Shown here: positions 16,915 to 26,873 of the stretch, piece after piece
Position numbering within the stretch: position 1 is the stretch's first letter
Layout of the letters: every line of letters begins with the position of its first letter
Assembly: GCA_902797885.1 (NCBI GenBank)
Contig: CADBUP010000104.1
Coordinates: 1 to 38,782, forward strand
Direction of reading: 5' to 3'
Source of the DNA: an uncultured Ruminococcus sp.
GTDB lineage: Bacteria; Bacillota; Clostridia; Monoglobales; Monoglobaceae
Length of the DNA: 38,782 nt
The notes under the pieces: generated by a model
Told to the model about the DNA's origin: nothing
The model's input: the letters and a program-made list of their open reading frames with translations, nothing else
The model's database searches: none
Position numbers and translations under genes: made by a program

Positions 16915-19900
16915 ATGAGATTGTATCGGTTTACCGCTGTTTTTGTAATCTGCAGTATTATTGTCACTTTAAGCCCGGCCTTTGCCGCAGACCAAAAACC
17001 GACATCGGAGGATGCGGGGGTTTTACTGGATGAGGATTTTTCGCAATACTTCGGAGGTGAGGTCAGCGGAGCGGGCAACTCTCAGGGAAATGCACAAGAG
17101 GTCAGTGATTTTCAGGGGACATCATTTCAGTGGAAAAATCCGTATGTAAGCGACAGCGGAGAAGTAGAATCTCAGCTGTGCGATCGCTTAACGTATAATT
17201 TCGATACCGCATTGTCAAGCGGAAAGTATATTCTTAGCTTTGACTTGATGCTTGATAATGTTCCGGATACGGAAGCGGGCGAAACAGGAAGATTGTTTAT
17301 GTGCAGACTCGGAAAAGCGTCCGGTGGATATGACATGGGTCAGACATTTATGGTAGGGGATGGATACATCGGATATTGCCCGGGTATGGAGAGCTGGGGC
17401 GCTTATAACGACAGCAGAATAAAATATGAGAAAAACAAGTGGTACAGTGTGTCCATGGTTCTTAATATCGGAGACAATAATACAATAGATTATTATATAA
17501 ACGGTGCGTACATCGGAAACGATTCTATCATTGAAAAAATAATGTATCCTATATCAAGAATTGAATTTGCCTTGGAAGACAGACAGTCAAAGGGTTCGCT
17601 GTATATTGACAACATTAAGCTGACAAAGGGAATGCAATGCCGAAAAACAAAAATTATATCAGAGATTGAGGCGGGCGATAAACAAATTGATATCAGACTC
17701 CCTTTTGATATTAAGCCCGACAGCGGAATAGGAAAAAATGAGATAAGCATAGTGTCGGTTGAAAGCGGTGAAAATCTTTCGATTTCGAGTACGGAAATGC
17801 TTGACGCAGGCGTGTGCCGTATTCATTTTCAAAACGGCATAGAGGCGGGAAGTTATAAATGTATAATTAATTCGGAAGCAAAAGACTTTCTGGATAATCA
17901 AAGTCTGAAAAACACAGAACTTAATTTCGAGGCGTACGGAAGCGGAGATATAAGTGATAGATTTGATCTCGGAAGTACATATGCGGATTTTTCGAAAGAA
18001 AATCAGGTCAGTATGGGTATGAGAGCTTATTCGGTTAACGGGCAGGATGCGGAAAAGGTTAAGTGTAACGGAATAAACGGATGGCGGCTTACTTCGTCCA
18101 AAGATAAGCATAGCATACTCTTTGATGTTACCGATGATGAATTGACAAATATATCGGATGGAAGCGATGTTGAGCTAAGGGTAGTATATTTTGACTCGGG
18201 TCAAGGCGAAATCAGCTTGTTTTATGATTCACAGTATCTTTCAAAGGAATCCGGCGGAAAAATAAAGTTTGATAACACAAACAAATGGAAAGAAAAAACC
18301 GTTGTCCTAAAGGCGCCGAAATTTAACGGAGGTATAGAATACGAAAGTAACTCCTATGATTTTATGGTGGGTACATACAGCTATGCCGACGGATATCTGA
18401 AAAATTCGTGTGTTATCGCTGCCGTTTCGGTTAAGAAGATTAAATCGGGAGTTCCGGTAAAAATATCGGCAGACAGCGGAAGAACAGGCAATATTTTCTA
18501 TACGGGCGATGAGATTTCTTTTGACATAAAGCTGTTTGATATGGGGCAGACGAAGAAAACTTATCAAAAGACAATAAGTGTTACTGATAAAAACGGGAAT
18601 GTCTGCTATACGAAAACGGATAATGCGGAATTTGTATCATCACCGGTTATTAAAGAAAAAGTGATTTTCCCGCCAAACAAGTACGGAGTGTATACCCTGA
18701 ATATTAAGCTGATCGACGGAGGCGGCATAGCAGAAAGGAGCTATGAGTTTTCATATGTGAATTCCGGGCGCGGTGAGATTCTAAACGATAACCTCGGTAT
18801 ATGTATGCACTATTCGCTCGGCGATCACATGAACTGGAACAATTCATCCGAGACCGTTCTCGATTTATTCTCAAACGCCGGTATAGGCTGGGTCAGGGAT
18901 AATGTTGACATAGCCAATTATGTGGTCAAAAACAATGACGGAACATACACGCGAAAAATTCCGGCTGTGCTGAGCGAATACATTAGTGAAATTACTACGC
19001 GAAAGATGAAGTTTATGCCGATTTTGGAAGGCGGATTGTTCACTGACGAATATCCCTTGTATACCGACGGGGCACAGAAGACGTTTGCCGAATATGCCGC
19101 GTATTATGCAAAGGATCTTGAAGCCATGGGCGTTAACTGCTTCGAACTGTGGAATGAATACAACAATGACGCATTTAATATTCCACCGAAAAGTTATTGG
19201 CAAGATGACGCTTATTATGAAAAGGCAAAGTATTATGTGAATTTTCTTGATTATGTATACACAGCCGTTAAAAAAAGTTCTCCCGATTTTAAGATAATCG
19301 GCGGAGCAATATCAAATATTCCTCTTGTATGGATTAATAATATGCTTGAGGGAATAAAAGAAAAAAACAAAGGTCCGCTTATGGACGTGCTGAGCATCCA
19401 TCCGTATATTCCGGACCCGTCGGTTTCAACGCTTGTCAATAGAATCGAGGAGATAGATGAATCCGCCTATGGACTGGAAAATTACCCGATCTGGGCAACG
19501 GAATTCGGAGCGTCGACCTCGGGCACAGACGCTCCCACACCCGAGCGTCAGGCACAGATAATCACTTCATACTATATTTTGGCAAACGCTCATAAGACGT
19601 TTGATAAAATGTTTATATACTCATGGAGAGACGGCGATACGGATAAAGGGGAAATAGAGGCTCAGTATGGAATTTTAAAGGCAAACAGAAGCGATCTTCT
19701 TGATGTTCCCTGTGCGGCTAAACCCGCGTATCTTGCCGTTTCAAATATGAATGTTCAGATAGGCGATGCAGTATCATCTGAGGTCATATACGATGAGGAC
19801 GGTAAAAATCTATATAAGTACGCCAAGAAAAACGGCGATATGGTATATGCGGCGTGGGGAAGCGGAGAATTAAGCTATGATTTTAAGTCTCCGCGGATAA

Positions 19901-20871
19901 TTATAGCCGATATTTACGGAAACGAAACGGTTTCAGAGAGTGAGAGCGGAAAATATGAAATTGAGCTTTCGGGCGATGTCTCATATATAAAAGTACCGAA
20001 GTACAATATTCCGACTTATACCGTGAATCGCGAAAGTAAGACGGCGCGCATAAATTTAGGTGCGGATTCCGGGGTTTCGGAGGAAAACAAGCCGACAATC
20101 AGCACGAGTGACGGAAATAGTGTAAATTATGAGTTAAAAAGAGACGGAGAAGCTTATTATGCAGAGGTAAGTTCGGAAAATAATTATACGGTTATATGGA
20201 CGGAAAACGGATATATAAACCGTTTTAAAGCAGCACCGGCAGATAAAAAGTCTCAATTTTCAGATTCGGCTTCGGCATACTGCATAGGCATTAACTCTGC
20301 CGAAGGCAAGGTTAAGTTCAGCGGCGTATCGGACAGCAAAAATGCCGAGCTGTGCACGGCAGCGTTCTTCCCGTCACAGAAAAAGAGCGTTTCGCCGTCA
20401 AACGGAATACCCGCGTGGTACGATAATGCTTTAACCGATGAATACGGACGGTACTCTGCTTCGTTTAAGACGGAGATAACACCCGGAACGTACACTTTAA
20501 CATTGTCCTCGGACAGCAAAATTGAAACGGAGGTTATGTTTGAGCTGAAGCAGGATATAGAAACAAGTCTTAAGCAAGGAAAAAAGCTTGTCAGAGACGT
20601 GAAAGATATCGATGCGGCTGAGCCGGTTTCCGTTTCGGCATATTTTAAGAACCCGAACGAGTATAAAAATGCAGTTCTTATTCTCGCGGTTAAAGCGGAT
20701 AATCAGCTTAAATATACCGAATATAGGACGGTGAGCGAATGCGTGGATGTCGGCGGCGGTAATTATCGGTTTAATGTAGACGGAAGCGTTTTTAAAGGTG
20801 CTGACGGGACGCAGGTTCTTCTTTGGGAGGACTTAAAGACCTTGTCGCCGCTTAAAGAGATTATGAAATAA
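16915..20871 (+). CDS. Giant secreted GH39-like glycosidase with N-terminal LamG-like module
   Basis: A 1318-residue secreted enzyme; GGAGGTGAG precedes the ATG. Layout: signal peptide (1-25, ending PAFAA), LamG-like sandwich (35-240, ending LYIDNIKLTKG), SbsA-like Ig domain (240-345), beta-sandwich (345-505), Ig-like domain (515-620, GNIFYTGDEISF), TIM barrel (620-910), post-barrel beta domain (CAAKPAYLAVSNMN, then IYGNET), further strand-rich segments, and the recurring module at the C-terminus (LLWEDLKTLSPLKEI). The predicted acid/base is Glu748, but its motif is WNEYN instead of the usual NEP. The nucleophile is Glu863 (WATEFG), with HPY in between. It is a paralogue of 11790 and 1847. 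It differs from 11790 in having the LamG-like module in front and no CBM9, suggesting a different binding target on the same or a related glycan. Confidence 0.75.
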   Translation: MRLYRFTAVFVICSIIVTLSPAFAADQKPTSEDAGVLLDEDFSQYFGGEVSGAGNSQGNAQEVSDFQGTSFQWKNPYVSDSGEVESQLCDRLTYNFDTALSSGKYILSFDLMLDNVPDTEAGETGRLFMCRLGKASGGYDMGQTFMVGDGYIGYCPGMESWGAYNDSRIKYEKNKWYSVSMVLNIGDNNTIDYYINGAYIGNDSIIEKIMYPISRIEFALEDRQSKGSLYIDNIKLTKGMQCRKTKIISEIEAGDKQIDIRLPFDIKPDSGIGKNEISIVSVESGENLSISSTEMLDAGVCRIHFQNGIEAGSYKCIINSEAKDFLDNQSLKNTELNFEAYGSGDISDRFDLGSTYADFSKENQVSMGMRAYSVNGQDAEKVKCNGINGWRLTSSKDKHSILFDVTDDELTNISDGSDVELRVVYFDSGQGEISLFYDSQYLSKESGGKIKFDNTNKWKEKTVVLKAPKFNGGIEYESNSYDFMVGTYSYADGYLKNSCVIAAVSVKKIKSGVPVKISADSGRTGNIFYTGDEISFDIKLFDMGQTKKTYQKTISVTDKNGNVCYTKTDNAEFVSSPVIKEKVIFPPNKYGVYTLNIKLIDGGGIAERSYEFSYVNSGRGEILNDNLGICMHYSLGDHMNWNNSSETVLDLFSNAGIGWVRDNVDIANYVVKNNDGTYTRKIPAVLSEYISEITTRKMKFMPILEGGLFTDEYPLYTDGAQKTFAEYAAYYAKDLEAMGVNCFELWNEYNNDAFNIPPKSYWQDDAYYEKAKYYVNFLDYVYTAVKKSSPDFKIIGGAISNIPLVWINNMLEGIKEKNKGPLMDVLSIHPYIPDPSVSTLVNRIEEIDESAYGLENYPIWATEFGASTSGTDAPTPERQAQIITSYYILANAHKTFDKMFIYSWRDGDTDKGEIEAQYGILKANRSDLLDVPCAAKPAYLAVSNMNVQIGDAVSSEVIYDEDGKNLYKYAKKNGDMVYAAWGSGELSYDFKSPRIIIADIYGNETVSESESGKYEIELSGDVSYIKVPKYNIPTYTVNRESKTARINLGADSGVSEENKPTISTSDGNSVNYELKRDGEAYYAEVSSENNYTVIWTENGYINRFKAAPADKKSQFSDSASAYCIGINSAEGKVKFSGVSDSKNAELCTAAFFPSQKKSVSPSNGIPAWYDNALTDEYGRYSASFKTEITPGTYTLTLSSDSKIETEVMFELKQDIETSLKQGKKLVRDVKDIDAAEPVSVSAYFKNPNEYKNAVLILAVKADNQLKYTEYRTVSECVDVGGGNYRFNVDGSVFKGADGTQVLLWEDLKTLSPLKEIMK

Positions 20872-20930
20872 TTAAAGCGACTGTAGATAATGGTCGTGAT
20901 TGAATAAAACAGTAGGAGGAATGAGCATAG

Positions 20931-22652
20931 ATGAAAAAGCTTTATGTGTTTGGAAGTTTACTTGCGGCGGCATTAATTCTGCAGGCCGGAGTATCAGCAG
21001 AGGGACTAAAGATTGAGCCGAAAGGCTCAGAGGGCGCATACAAAATCAGCGGAAAGGCAGAAGGGAACGCGCAGGTTCTTCTTCAAATTTTTGTTAAGGA
21101 TGGAGAAAAGTGGAATAAAAAATCGCTTGAAAGGGCTGTTGATAACTCTGTGAACAAATATGTCGGTTTTATTGATCAGACCGATGCCGATGAAAACGGT
21201 GAGTTCACGTTTGATTTAAGCGTTGCGGGGAACAGCGAGAATTATGAAGCGTATGCATACAGCGGAGGTACACAGATAGGAAGTGGAGAATTTAATTTCA
21301 GTAATAACAAAGAGTTTAAAGAAAAGGTCGGAGCTCTTACCGATATTGCAAAGGGAAGCGATACGGATGAGAAGAAAATTTCCGATATAGCGGTTTATAT
21401 AGAAACAAATAAAAAAGCACTCGGCCTATCATTTGAGCTTTATGAAAATTTGAATGCCGCGGCGAAGAAAAACCTCGCAGAGCTGTTATTTAACAACGGG
21501 TTAAAGGACGGAAAGTTAAAAACCGAAGCAGACTCGGATATAGAAAAGGGAAAGCTCGCCTTACGTAATCTTTCGGCTGCTGCGGCCTTGAACGGAAGCC
21601 AAACGCAGAATATTTTTGATTATAAAGAAGAGCTTGATTTTAAGTCAAGCGATATAAAGGATTGGTATAACAGAGAGATTGTTGACGAGACGATGCAAAG
21701 GGCTGTAACCGCCCGAATAAGCGGGAAGGGGTTTAAGACCGAGAAAGAATATAATGATAGTTTAAAAGAGGCTTTAATACTTGAGGTTATTAAGAACCCG
21801 GACGGTTGGGGAAATGTAAAGGCTATAATGGAGGATTTCTCCGGCTTTATCGAAATAGACACTTCGATAGGTACTCAAGGACGGTATCAAAGCCTTGTTA
21901 AAAGGCAATTTGCGGATAAGGCTGCTTTAAAGACGGCATATACCAATTATAAAGAACCGTCAAAAGGCGGAAGCAACGGAACCGGCGGAAGCAGTAGAGG
22001 CGGATTCAAGGCTGATTCGAGCATTTCAAGGGTAACGCCGCCTACACCGATTTCCACCACGGATACGACAAAACAGCCGGTTCAGTTTACGGATCTCGGT
22101 GATGTTGAGTGGGCAAGGGACGCGATAAAAGACCTGGCTGAAAAGGAAATCGTTTCGGGAAAGGACGCCGAGCATTTTGCACCGAACGACAATATCACAA
22201 GAGAAGAGACTGCGAAAATAATCGCGGGGATATTTAAGCTTTCGGGGTCGGGAAGCGTTCCGTTTAGTGATGTGAAATCCGATGACTGGTTTTACCCGTA
22301 TGTTTCGGCAGTTTACAACAACAAAATTGTAAACGGAATAAGCGAAAATATGTTCGGAAGCGGCCTTCCGGTAACAAGACAGGATATGTGCGCGATGATT
22401 TATAATGCGGTTTCGGCAAGCGGAACAGAGCTTGATAAAAAATTCGCTCAGAAGACATTTGAGGATAATGATATGATTTCACCGTATGCAGCCGAGGCTG
22501 TCGCTGTTCTTCAGACCGCTGGAATCATAAGCGGAGATGAAAATAATGAGTTCAGACCGCAGGACGGTGCGACACGTGCCGAGGCGGCGGTAATGCTTCA
22601 ACGGCTCTTGGCGTATGTAAGCGTTTCGGAAACAGAGAATATGTCAAACTAA
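20931..22652 (+). CDS. SLH-domain surface protein with C-terminal SLH triplet
   Basis: A 573-residue protein with a signal peptide (1-24). Residues 25-125 form a sandwich-like module (SGKAEGNAQVLLQIF ... YVGFIDQTDADENGEFTF) that also occurs at the N-terminus of the three SGNH esterases downstream. A mainly helical region (125-340) follows, then a Gly/Ser-rich linker (GGSNGTGGSSRGG). Three SLH repeats occupy about 382-437, 440-495 and 505-560, with TREE-, TRQD- and TRAE-type motifs. SLH triplets bind pyruvylated secondary cell-wall polymers, so the protein should be held on the wall with its N-terminus outward. No enzyme domain is visible. Sharing a module with the esterases makes an anchor or scaffold role attractive, but that is inference. 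Confidence 0.8.
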   Translation: MKKLYVFGSLLAAALILQAGVSAEGLKIEPKGSEGAYKISGKAEGNAQVLLQIFVKDGEKWNKKSLERAVDNSVNKYVGFIDQTDADENGEFTFDLSVAGNSENYEAYAYSGGTQIGSGEFNFSNNKEFKEKVGALTDIAKGSDTDEKKISDIAVYIETNKKALGLSFELYENLNAAAKKNLAELLFNNGLKDGKLKTEADSDIEKGKLALRNLSAAAALNGSQTQNIFDYKEELDFKSSDIKDWYNREIVDETMQRAVTARISGKGFKTEKEYNDSLKEALILEVIKNPDGWGNVKAIMEDFSGFIEIDTSIGTQGRYQSLVKRQFADKAALKTAYTNYKEPSKGGSNGTGGSSRGGFKADSSISRVTPPTPISTTDTTKQPVQFTDLGDVEWARDAIKDLAEKEIVSGKDAEHFAPNDNITREETAKIIAGIFKLSGSGSVPFSDVKSDDWFYPYVSAVYNNKIVNGISENMFGSGLPVTRQDMCAMIYNAVSASGTELDKKFAQKTFEDNDMISPYAAEAVAVLQTAGIISGDENNEFRPQDGATRAEAAVMLQRLLAYVSVSETENMSN

Positions 22653-22680
22653 GCAAAATGTTACGGAGGGTTTAACAATA

Positions 22681-25365
22681 ATGAAAAAACGATTATTCTA
22701 TAAGTATATTATTTGTATGCTGACGGTGGTTTCGGTATTTATGACTGCGTTTTCATCTGCTGCCTTCGGCGCGGAAAACGAAGCACCGAAAGCGGCGGAG
22801 GATGAAAGCAAGCTTATGAATTCGGAAAGCCTCGGTGTTCTTTCGGCTGTTGGAATCATAACCGCGTTTGACGACGGCACCTATGGACTCGATCAGAATC
22901 TGACAAGAGCAGACCTCGCCGTTTATGCGGCGCGTATGCTTGGCTATAACGAAGCCGAAATAACCGAGAATACATATTTTAAAGACGTTCCCAATTATCA
23001 TTGGGCGGCATCGAGCGTCGAAAAGCTTGTTCAGCGCGGAATCATCTCTCCCGATACCGAATACAGGCCCGATGATAATGCGACTATGCTTGAGGTGATA
23101 AAAGTTATGGTTGGGCTTGCCGGATATGACACTCTTGCTAAAGCAAAGGGCGGCTACCCGACAGGCTACCGGAGCGTTGCAAGCCAAATCGGAATTTTAA
23201 ACGGTGTTGACGGAGTCGGAGGAGATACCTGCCTTCGCTATAAGGCGTTCGAGATTATGTTTAATACGATGACGATAGATGCGCTTGAACAGACAATGTA
23301 CGGCGGCGAAACAGGTAAGTATGAAAAAACAGGCGAGACTATGCTCTCACTTTATCACGATATTTATAAGATCGAGGATAAGGTAAACGGCGTTTGGGGA
23401 ATAAGTATTGACGAAAAAGAGAAGCCCGAGAAGGGAAAGCTTCGAGTTGGTGATAAGCTTATGTCGTCAGAGAATATAAAAAATTCCGAGAGCTTTCTCG
23501 GACATAGCGTTATATGCTACTTCCGCGACAACGGCAGTACATCTTCGGATGAATTCACGGCGGTTTACATAAAAGACGATGATGAAAGCATCAAAATAAA
23601 TGCGGATGATATAACAGAATATAACAATTATCAGTTAAGATATAACGATAAAAAAGATAAAAAGAGCAGTCTTTCGATAGATAGTGCGGCGATTATTATT
23701 AAGAACGGTGCGGTTGTGTCTCAGAATATCAGCAAGGCTTTTGACATAAAAGCCGGAACGGTAGAGTTTATAGGCGATTCGCCCTATAAAATGGTTATTA
23801 TAAACGAAATTCAAAATGTTGTTTGCGGAAGCATTGATTTGACAAACTCGTTAATCTATGCGGAACGCGGGAAAATACCGCCGATAAATGTTAAAGAAAA
23901 CGGAGAAAGGACAGTAAGACTCCGTCAGGACAGCGGTATGGAAATTGAACTCTCGGATATATCGCACGGAGAACTGTTAAATGTTATACAGTCCGAAAAT
24001 TATGTTGACATTTCGGTTTCGACTCAAAGCCTGACGGTTAAGATAGACAGTATAAACGTTGATGATAAATATGCGATAATCAAATCCGGTGATGAGGAAT
24101 ATAAGATTCCCATCGATGTGTATACGGCGGAAAAAATAAATATTTCCCCGGGGAAATCTGTTAGGCTTCAGCTCAATTCACTCGGAATAGCGGCGGATGT
24201 GGATTACTCAAACGGTGATGCTGCGGAAAAGTGGGGATATGTATATAAGGTATCCGCACAAAGGGCGTTTGGGTGTGATATAAATCTGAAGGTCTATACC
24301 TCCGAACAGGAGATAAAAATAATGAAGCTTGCTGATTCGGTTAAGATGGATGAAAAAAAGTATGATTTAAGCAAGGAGTCGGATGCCAACGCGGTTTTAT
24401 CACGTCTTAACGCTCGTCAGATTATTGTTTATAAAACAAATGCAAACGATGAAATTTTTAATATCGACACCGGAGAAAGAAGTACGGCCGAAAACGAAAA
24501 TACATTGAAGTGTGACCTGGAATGGGGAATGCACAACTTTATACCGTGGAAGCTTTTTCAGCCGATGAGCTATGTGGAAGAATCCACAATGGTTCTGTCG
24601 ATACCCAGCGATGACGAGATAGGTGACGCAGAGGAAAGCGATTTCAGCGTTAAACCGATAAATGAGGCTATAAAGTTTCAGTGGGCAAGGGATTATAAGT
24701 GTGCGGCATACAAGTTTAACGGAAACAGCTTTCTCTGCGACATAATCGTTATGGATTTGTCTTCAAACCAGAAGATCGGTATGGACGAGTCATGGAACTA
24801 TTTGTTTGTTGTGGATGATGTAATAAGCACGGTGAACAGCAAGGGCGATGTTGTGACGGCGATAGACGTTTGTACCAGAGAAGGCGCACATGCAATATAC
24901 ACTATGGCTGATAATAAGCCTATATGCGATTCAAGAGGCGATACGGGAAACCGTGCCGTGGAAAAGGGCGATTGCGTTATGGCCGCTTTTCAGACCGATA
25001 CCGAGATGCTTGAGCTTCAGATTATGTATGACGCAAGCGAAAAGCAATGGCTCGGCAGTCTTGACGGCACTAACCGAAGAAACGGCATCGGCGCGGACAA
25101 CCGTGTATCACTTGCATATTTCAGTAAGTTCTACGGCGAATACGGAACATGGGCGTATGAGATAGGGGGAGAAGCAAAAGAAGGCGGAAAGCTGTCTGAC
25201 GCTCCGATGATTAAGGTTGAAAATATCGGCGGAAAAATAAGGATTGACAAAGCGGATTCCTCCGCGCTTCGAAGCTATGAGGACGCAAAGAGCAACTGCT
25301 CTAAGATTATAGCTCAGGCACATGCGGGAGAGTTAAATATGATAGTAATCTATGAAGAAGATTAG
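22681..25365 (+). CDS. Large SLH-domain surface protein with N-terminal SLH repeats
   Basis: An 894-residue protein with a signal peptide (about 1-31). Two clear and one weaker SLH-like repeats lie at the mature N-terminus (about 45-210), for example LTRADLAVYAARMLGY and TYFKDVPNYHWAASSVEKLV. The remaining 680 residues are strand-rich and match no family I can name. They contain segments such as WGYVYKVSAQRAFGCDINLKV and a C-terminal part with several Trp and Tyr residues. SLH-first architecture with a long unknown tail is common among clostridial surface proteins. It follows the first SLH gene after 28 bases and precedes a third after 16. Wall binding is well supported; the function of the large C-terminal region is unknown. 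Confidence 0.75.
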   Translation: MKKRLFYKYIICMLTVVSVFMTAFSSAAFGAENEAPKAAEDESKLMNSESLGVLSAVGIITAFDDGTYGLDQNLTRADLAVYAARMLGYNEAEITENTYFKDVPNYHWAASSVEKLVQRGIISPDTEYRPDDNATMLEVIKVMVGLAGYDTLAKAKGGYPTGYRSVASQIGILNGVDGVGGDTCLRYKAFEIMFNTMTIDALEQTMYGGETGKYEKTGETMLSLYHDIYKIEDKVNGVWGISIDEKEKPEKGKLRVGDKLMSSENIKNSESFLGHSVICYFRDNGSTSSDEFTAVYIKDDDESIKINADDITEYNNYQLRYNDKKDKKSSLSIDSAAIIIKNGAVVSQNISKAFDIKAGTVEFIGDSPYKMVIINEIQNVVCGSIDLTNSLIYAERGKIPPINVKENGERTVRLRQDSGMEIELSDISHGELLNVIQSENYVDISVSTQSLTVKIDSINVDDKYAIIKSGDEEYKIPIDVYTAEKINISPGKSVRLQLNSLGIAADVDYSNGDAAEKWGYVYKVSAQRAFGCDINLKVYTSEQEIKIMKLADSVKMDEKKYDLSKESDANAVLSRLNARQIIVYKTNANDEIFNIDTGERSTAENENTLKCDLEWGMHNFIPWKLFQPMSYVEESTMVLSIPSDDEIGDAEESDFSVKPINEAIKFQWARDYKCAAYKFNGNSFLCDIIVMDLSSNQKIGMDESWNYLFVVDDVISTVNSKGDVVTAIDVCTREGAHAIYTMADNKPICDSRGDTGNRAVEKGDCVMAAFQTDTEMLELQIMYDASEKQWLGSLDGTNRRNGIGADNRVSLAYFSKFYGEYGTWAYEIGGEAKEGGKLSDAPMIKVENIGGKIRIDKADSSALRSYEDAKSNCSKIIAQAHAGELNMIVIYEED

Positions 25366-25381
25366 GAGGAGAAGCAGCAAA

Positions 25382-26704
25382 ATGAGAAGAATATTAAAGC
25401 ATTTTAAAAGAATAGCGGCTCTGTTATCGGCTGTCACCTTGGCTGCTGCGGCTGTCCCCGCCGCCGCGGCAGAAGCGGAGCTTCCGGAAAAATGGGACAA
25501 GCCGAGCAATATAACAATACGCGATAAATCAAATACAACAGTAAAATATCTGTATAATTTTACGCTGAATATATCGTTCGACAAGGGAGATGACTTATCC
25601 CGATTCTTATCTATGGATGAAGGAGAAAGAATCTCCGCTTACGGAAAGAACGCGGAAACGGTAAATGCAAAGGCTCAGATAGATTGGTCGATAGATAATA
25701 CCGAATCATGGGTCTATGACAAATACCGCTCCGAGTGGGATACATTGTCAAGCAAGAATTCAGAGGTTTGGGACTATTCGGGAAGCTCTGAAAGATCCGA
25801 ACAACTGACAGGCGCAAAGACCGAGGAGAGGGATATACTTAATTTGTACAGCGATGTTAAAAGCGAATGGCTTACGACAGGGCTTAATGAATTGATGACT
25901 CCTTATGTTTATAAGCTTCAGGACGCGTATTTTAATAATGTGAGCTTGATTGATCTTAAACTTCACACGATATATATCAGAATCAGATTTGTTACCAAGC
26001 TTTCCGACGGCTCTTTTATATACTCGGATTGGTCCGACACGGCGGCGATAGGCAAGGAAGCAAAGCCGTCTGATAATCCGGGAATCGACAATCCGGATAA
26101 GAACAACGAACCGAAAATCGACGTTACCTGGTCGGGCGTGTCCGACTGGGCGGCGGATTCGGTGAAGACCGCGGCTGAGCTCGGACTTTATCCGAAAGTT
26201 TTGGATAAAGAAAACCTCACCCGTTCGATAAACCGCCGCGAGTTTGCGGGGATTGTCGTTTCGCTTTTAAACGGTCTCGGGTTGGAGACAACGCTTCCGA
26301 AAGAAAATTCGTTCTCCGACACGCGCGATATAAACGTGCTTATGGCGTATAATGCGGGCGTTATGCTCGGAAAGTCAGCCGATATGTTCATTCCCATGGA
26401 GGCGATAACCCGTGAAGAAACAGCGGTGATTCTCGACAGAGTATACAAGACGGCATATGACAGAGGCTTGATGAAAGAGCTTTCGGCGGTTAAAGAAGTG
26501 AAATTTTCAGACGACGGGGATATTTCTGTCTGGGCTAAAGACGCGGTCTATGAGATGGCGTCGGCCGGAATAATCGAAGGTGTGGGCGACGGTAATTTCG
26601 CGCCGAAAAACATCACCGCCGAGCAGGTAAGAGCAGGCTATGCAAACACCTCTATAGAACAGGCGCTAGCACTCTCTCTGAGACTTTACAGACTTAAAAA
26701 ATAA
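25382..26704 (+). CDS. SLH-domain surface protein with short N-terminal domain
   Basis: This 440-residue protein starts at ATG 25382. An in-frame ATG at 25352 lies inside the preceding gene and has no ribosome site, while AGGAGG (25365-25370) sits before 25382, somewhat far away. A signal peptide covers about residues 1-30 (Ala-rich, ending VPAAAA). Residues 30-225 form a domain I do not recognise, with YLYNFTLNISFDKGDDLSRFL and several Trp residues. A linker (KPSDNPGIDNPDKNNEPK) leads to three SLH-like repeats to the C-terminus (WAADSVKTAAELGL; FSDTRDINVLMAYNAGVM with TREET; WAKDAVYEMASAGIIEGVGDGNFAPKN in part). It is the last of three consecutive SLH genes and is followed by a probable transcription boundary. 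Confidence 0.75.
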   Translation: MRRILKHFKRIAALLSAVTLAAAAVPAAAAEAELPEKWDKPSNITIRDKSNTTVKYLYNFTLNISFDKGDDLSRFLSMDEGERISAYGKNAETVNAKAQIDWSIDNTESWVYDKYRSEWDTLSSKNSEVWDYSGSSERSEQLTGAKTEERDILNLYSDVKSEWLTTGLNELMTPYVYKLQDAYFNNVSLIDLKLHTIYIRIRFVTKLSDGSFIYSDWSDTAAIGKEAKPSDNPGIDNPDKNNEPKIDVTWSGVSDWAADSVKTAAELGLYPKVLDKENLTRSINRREFAGIVVSLLNGLGLETTLPKENSFSDTRDINVLMAYNAGVMLGKSADMFIPMEAITREETAVILDRVYKTAYDRGLMKELSAVKEVKFSDDGDISVWAKDAVYEMASAGIIEGVGDGNFAPKNITAEQVRAGYANTSIEQALALSLRLYRLKK

Positions 26705-26719
26705 AAAGATGTCCGAAAT

Positions 26720-26758
26720 GAGGGTGTATTTGGCACGTTTGTGTCCTTGTATGCCCTC
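26720..26758 (+). repeat. Weak hairpin, possible transcript end
   Basis: GAGGGTGTAT (26720-26729) can pair with GTATGCCCTC (26749-26758) using three G-U pairs, with a 19-base loop and no T tract. It may mark the 3' end of the SLH transcript, but this is weak. Confidence 0.3.
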
Positions 26759-26775
26759 TGACCAATTGTTATAAT
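26747..26775 (+). promoter_or_regulatory. Putative promoter of the LamG/SGNH esterase operon
   Basis: TTGTAT (26747-26752) and a perfect TATAAT (26770-26775) are separated by 17 bases, giving a leader of about 90 bases before the gene at 26874. Within the leader, CGGCAT (26794-26799) and ATGCCG (26846-26851) could close a long stem-loop, but the pairing is short. Confidence 0.5.
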
Positions 26776-26873
26776 AATGTTATAAATTAAGCGCGGCATA
26801 TGTGATAAATGCATAAACATTAAATGCTTTTATTATAAATTTAAGATGCCGTGAAATAAGAGGAGGAAATATA

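Noticed and set aside
24890-25165. 91-codon open frame inside the large SLH protein gene
   Set aside because: Wholly inside a well-supported gene in another frame, with no ribosome site.
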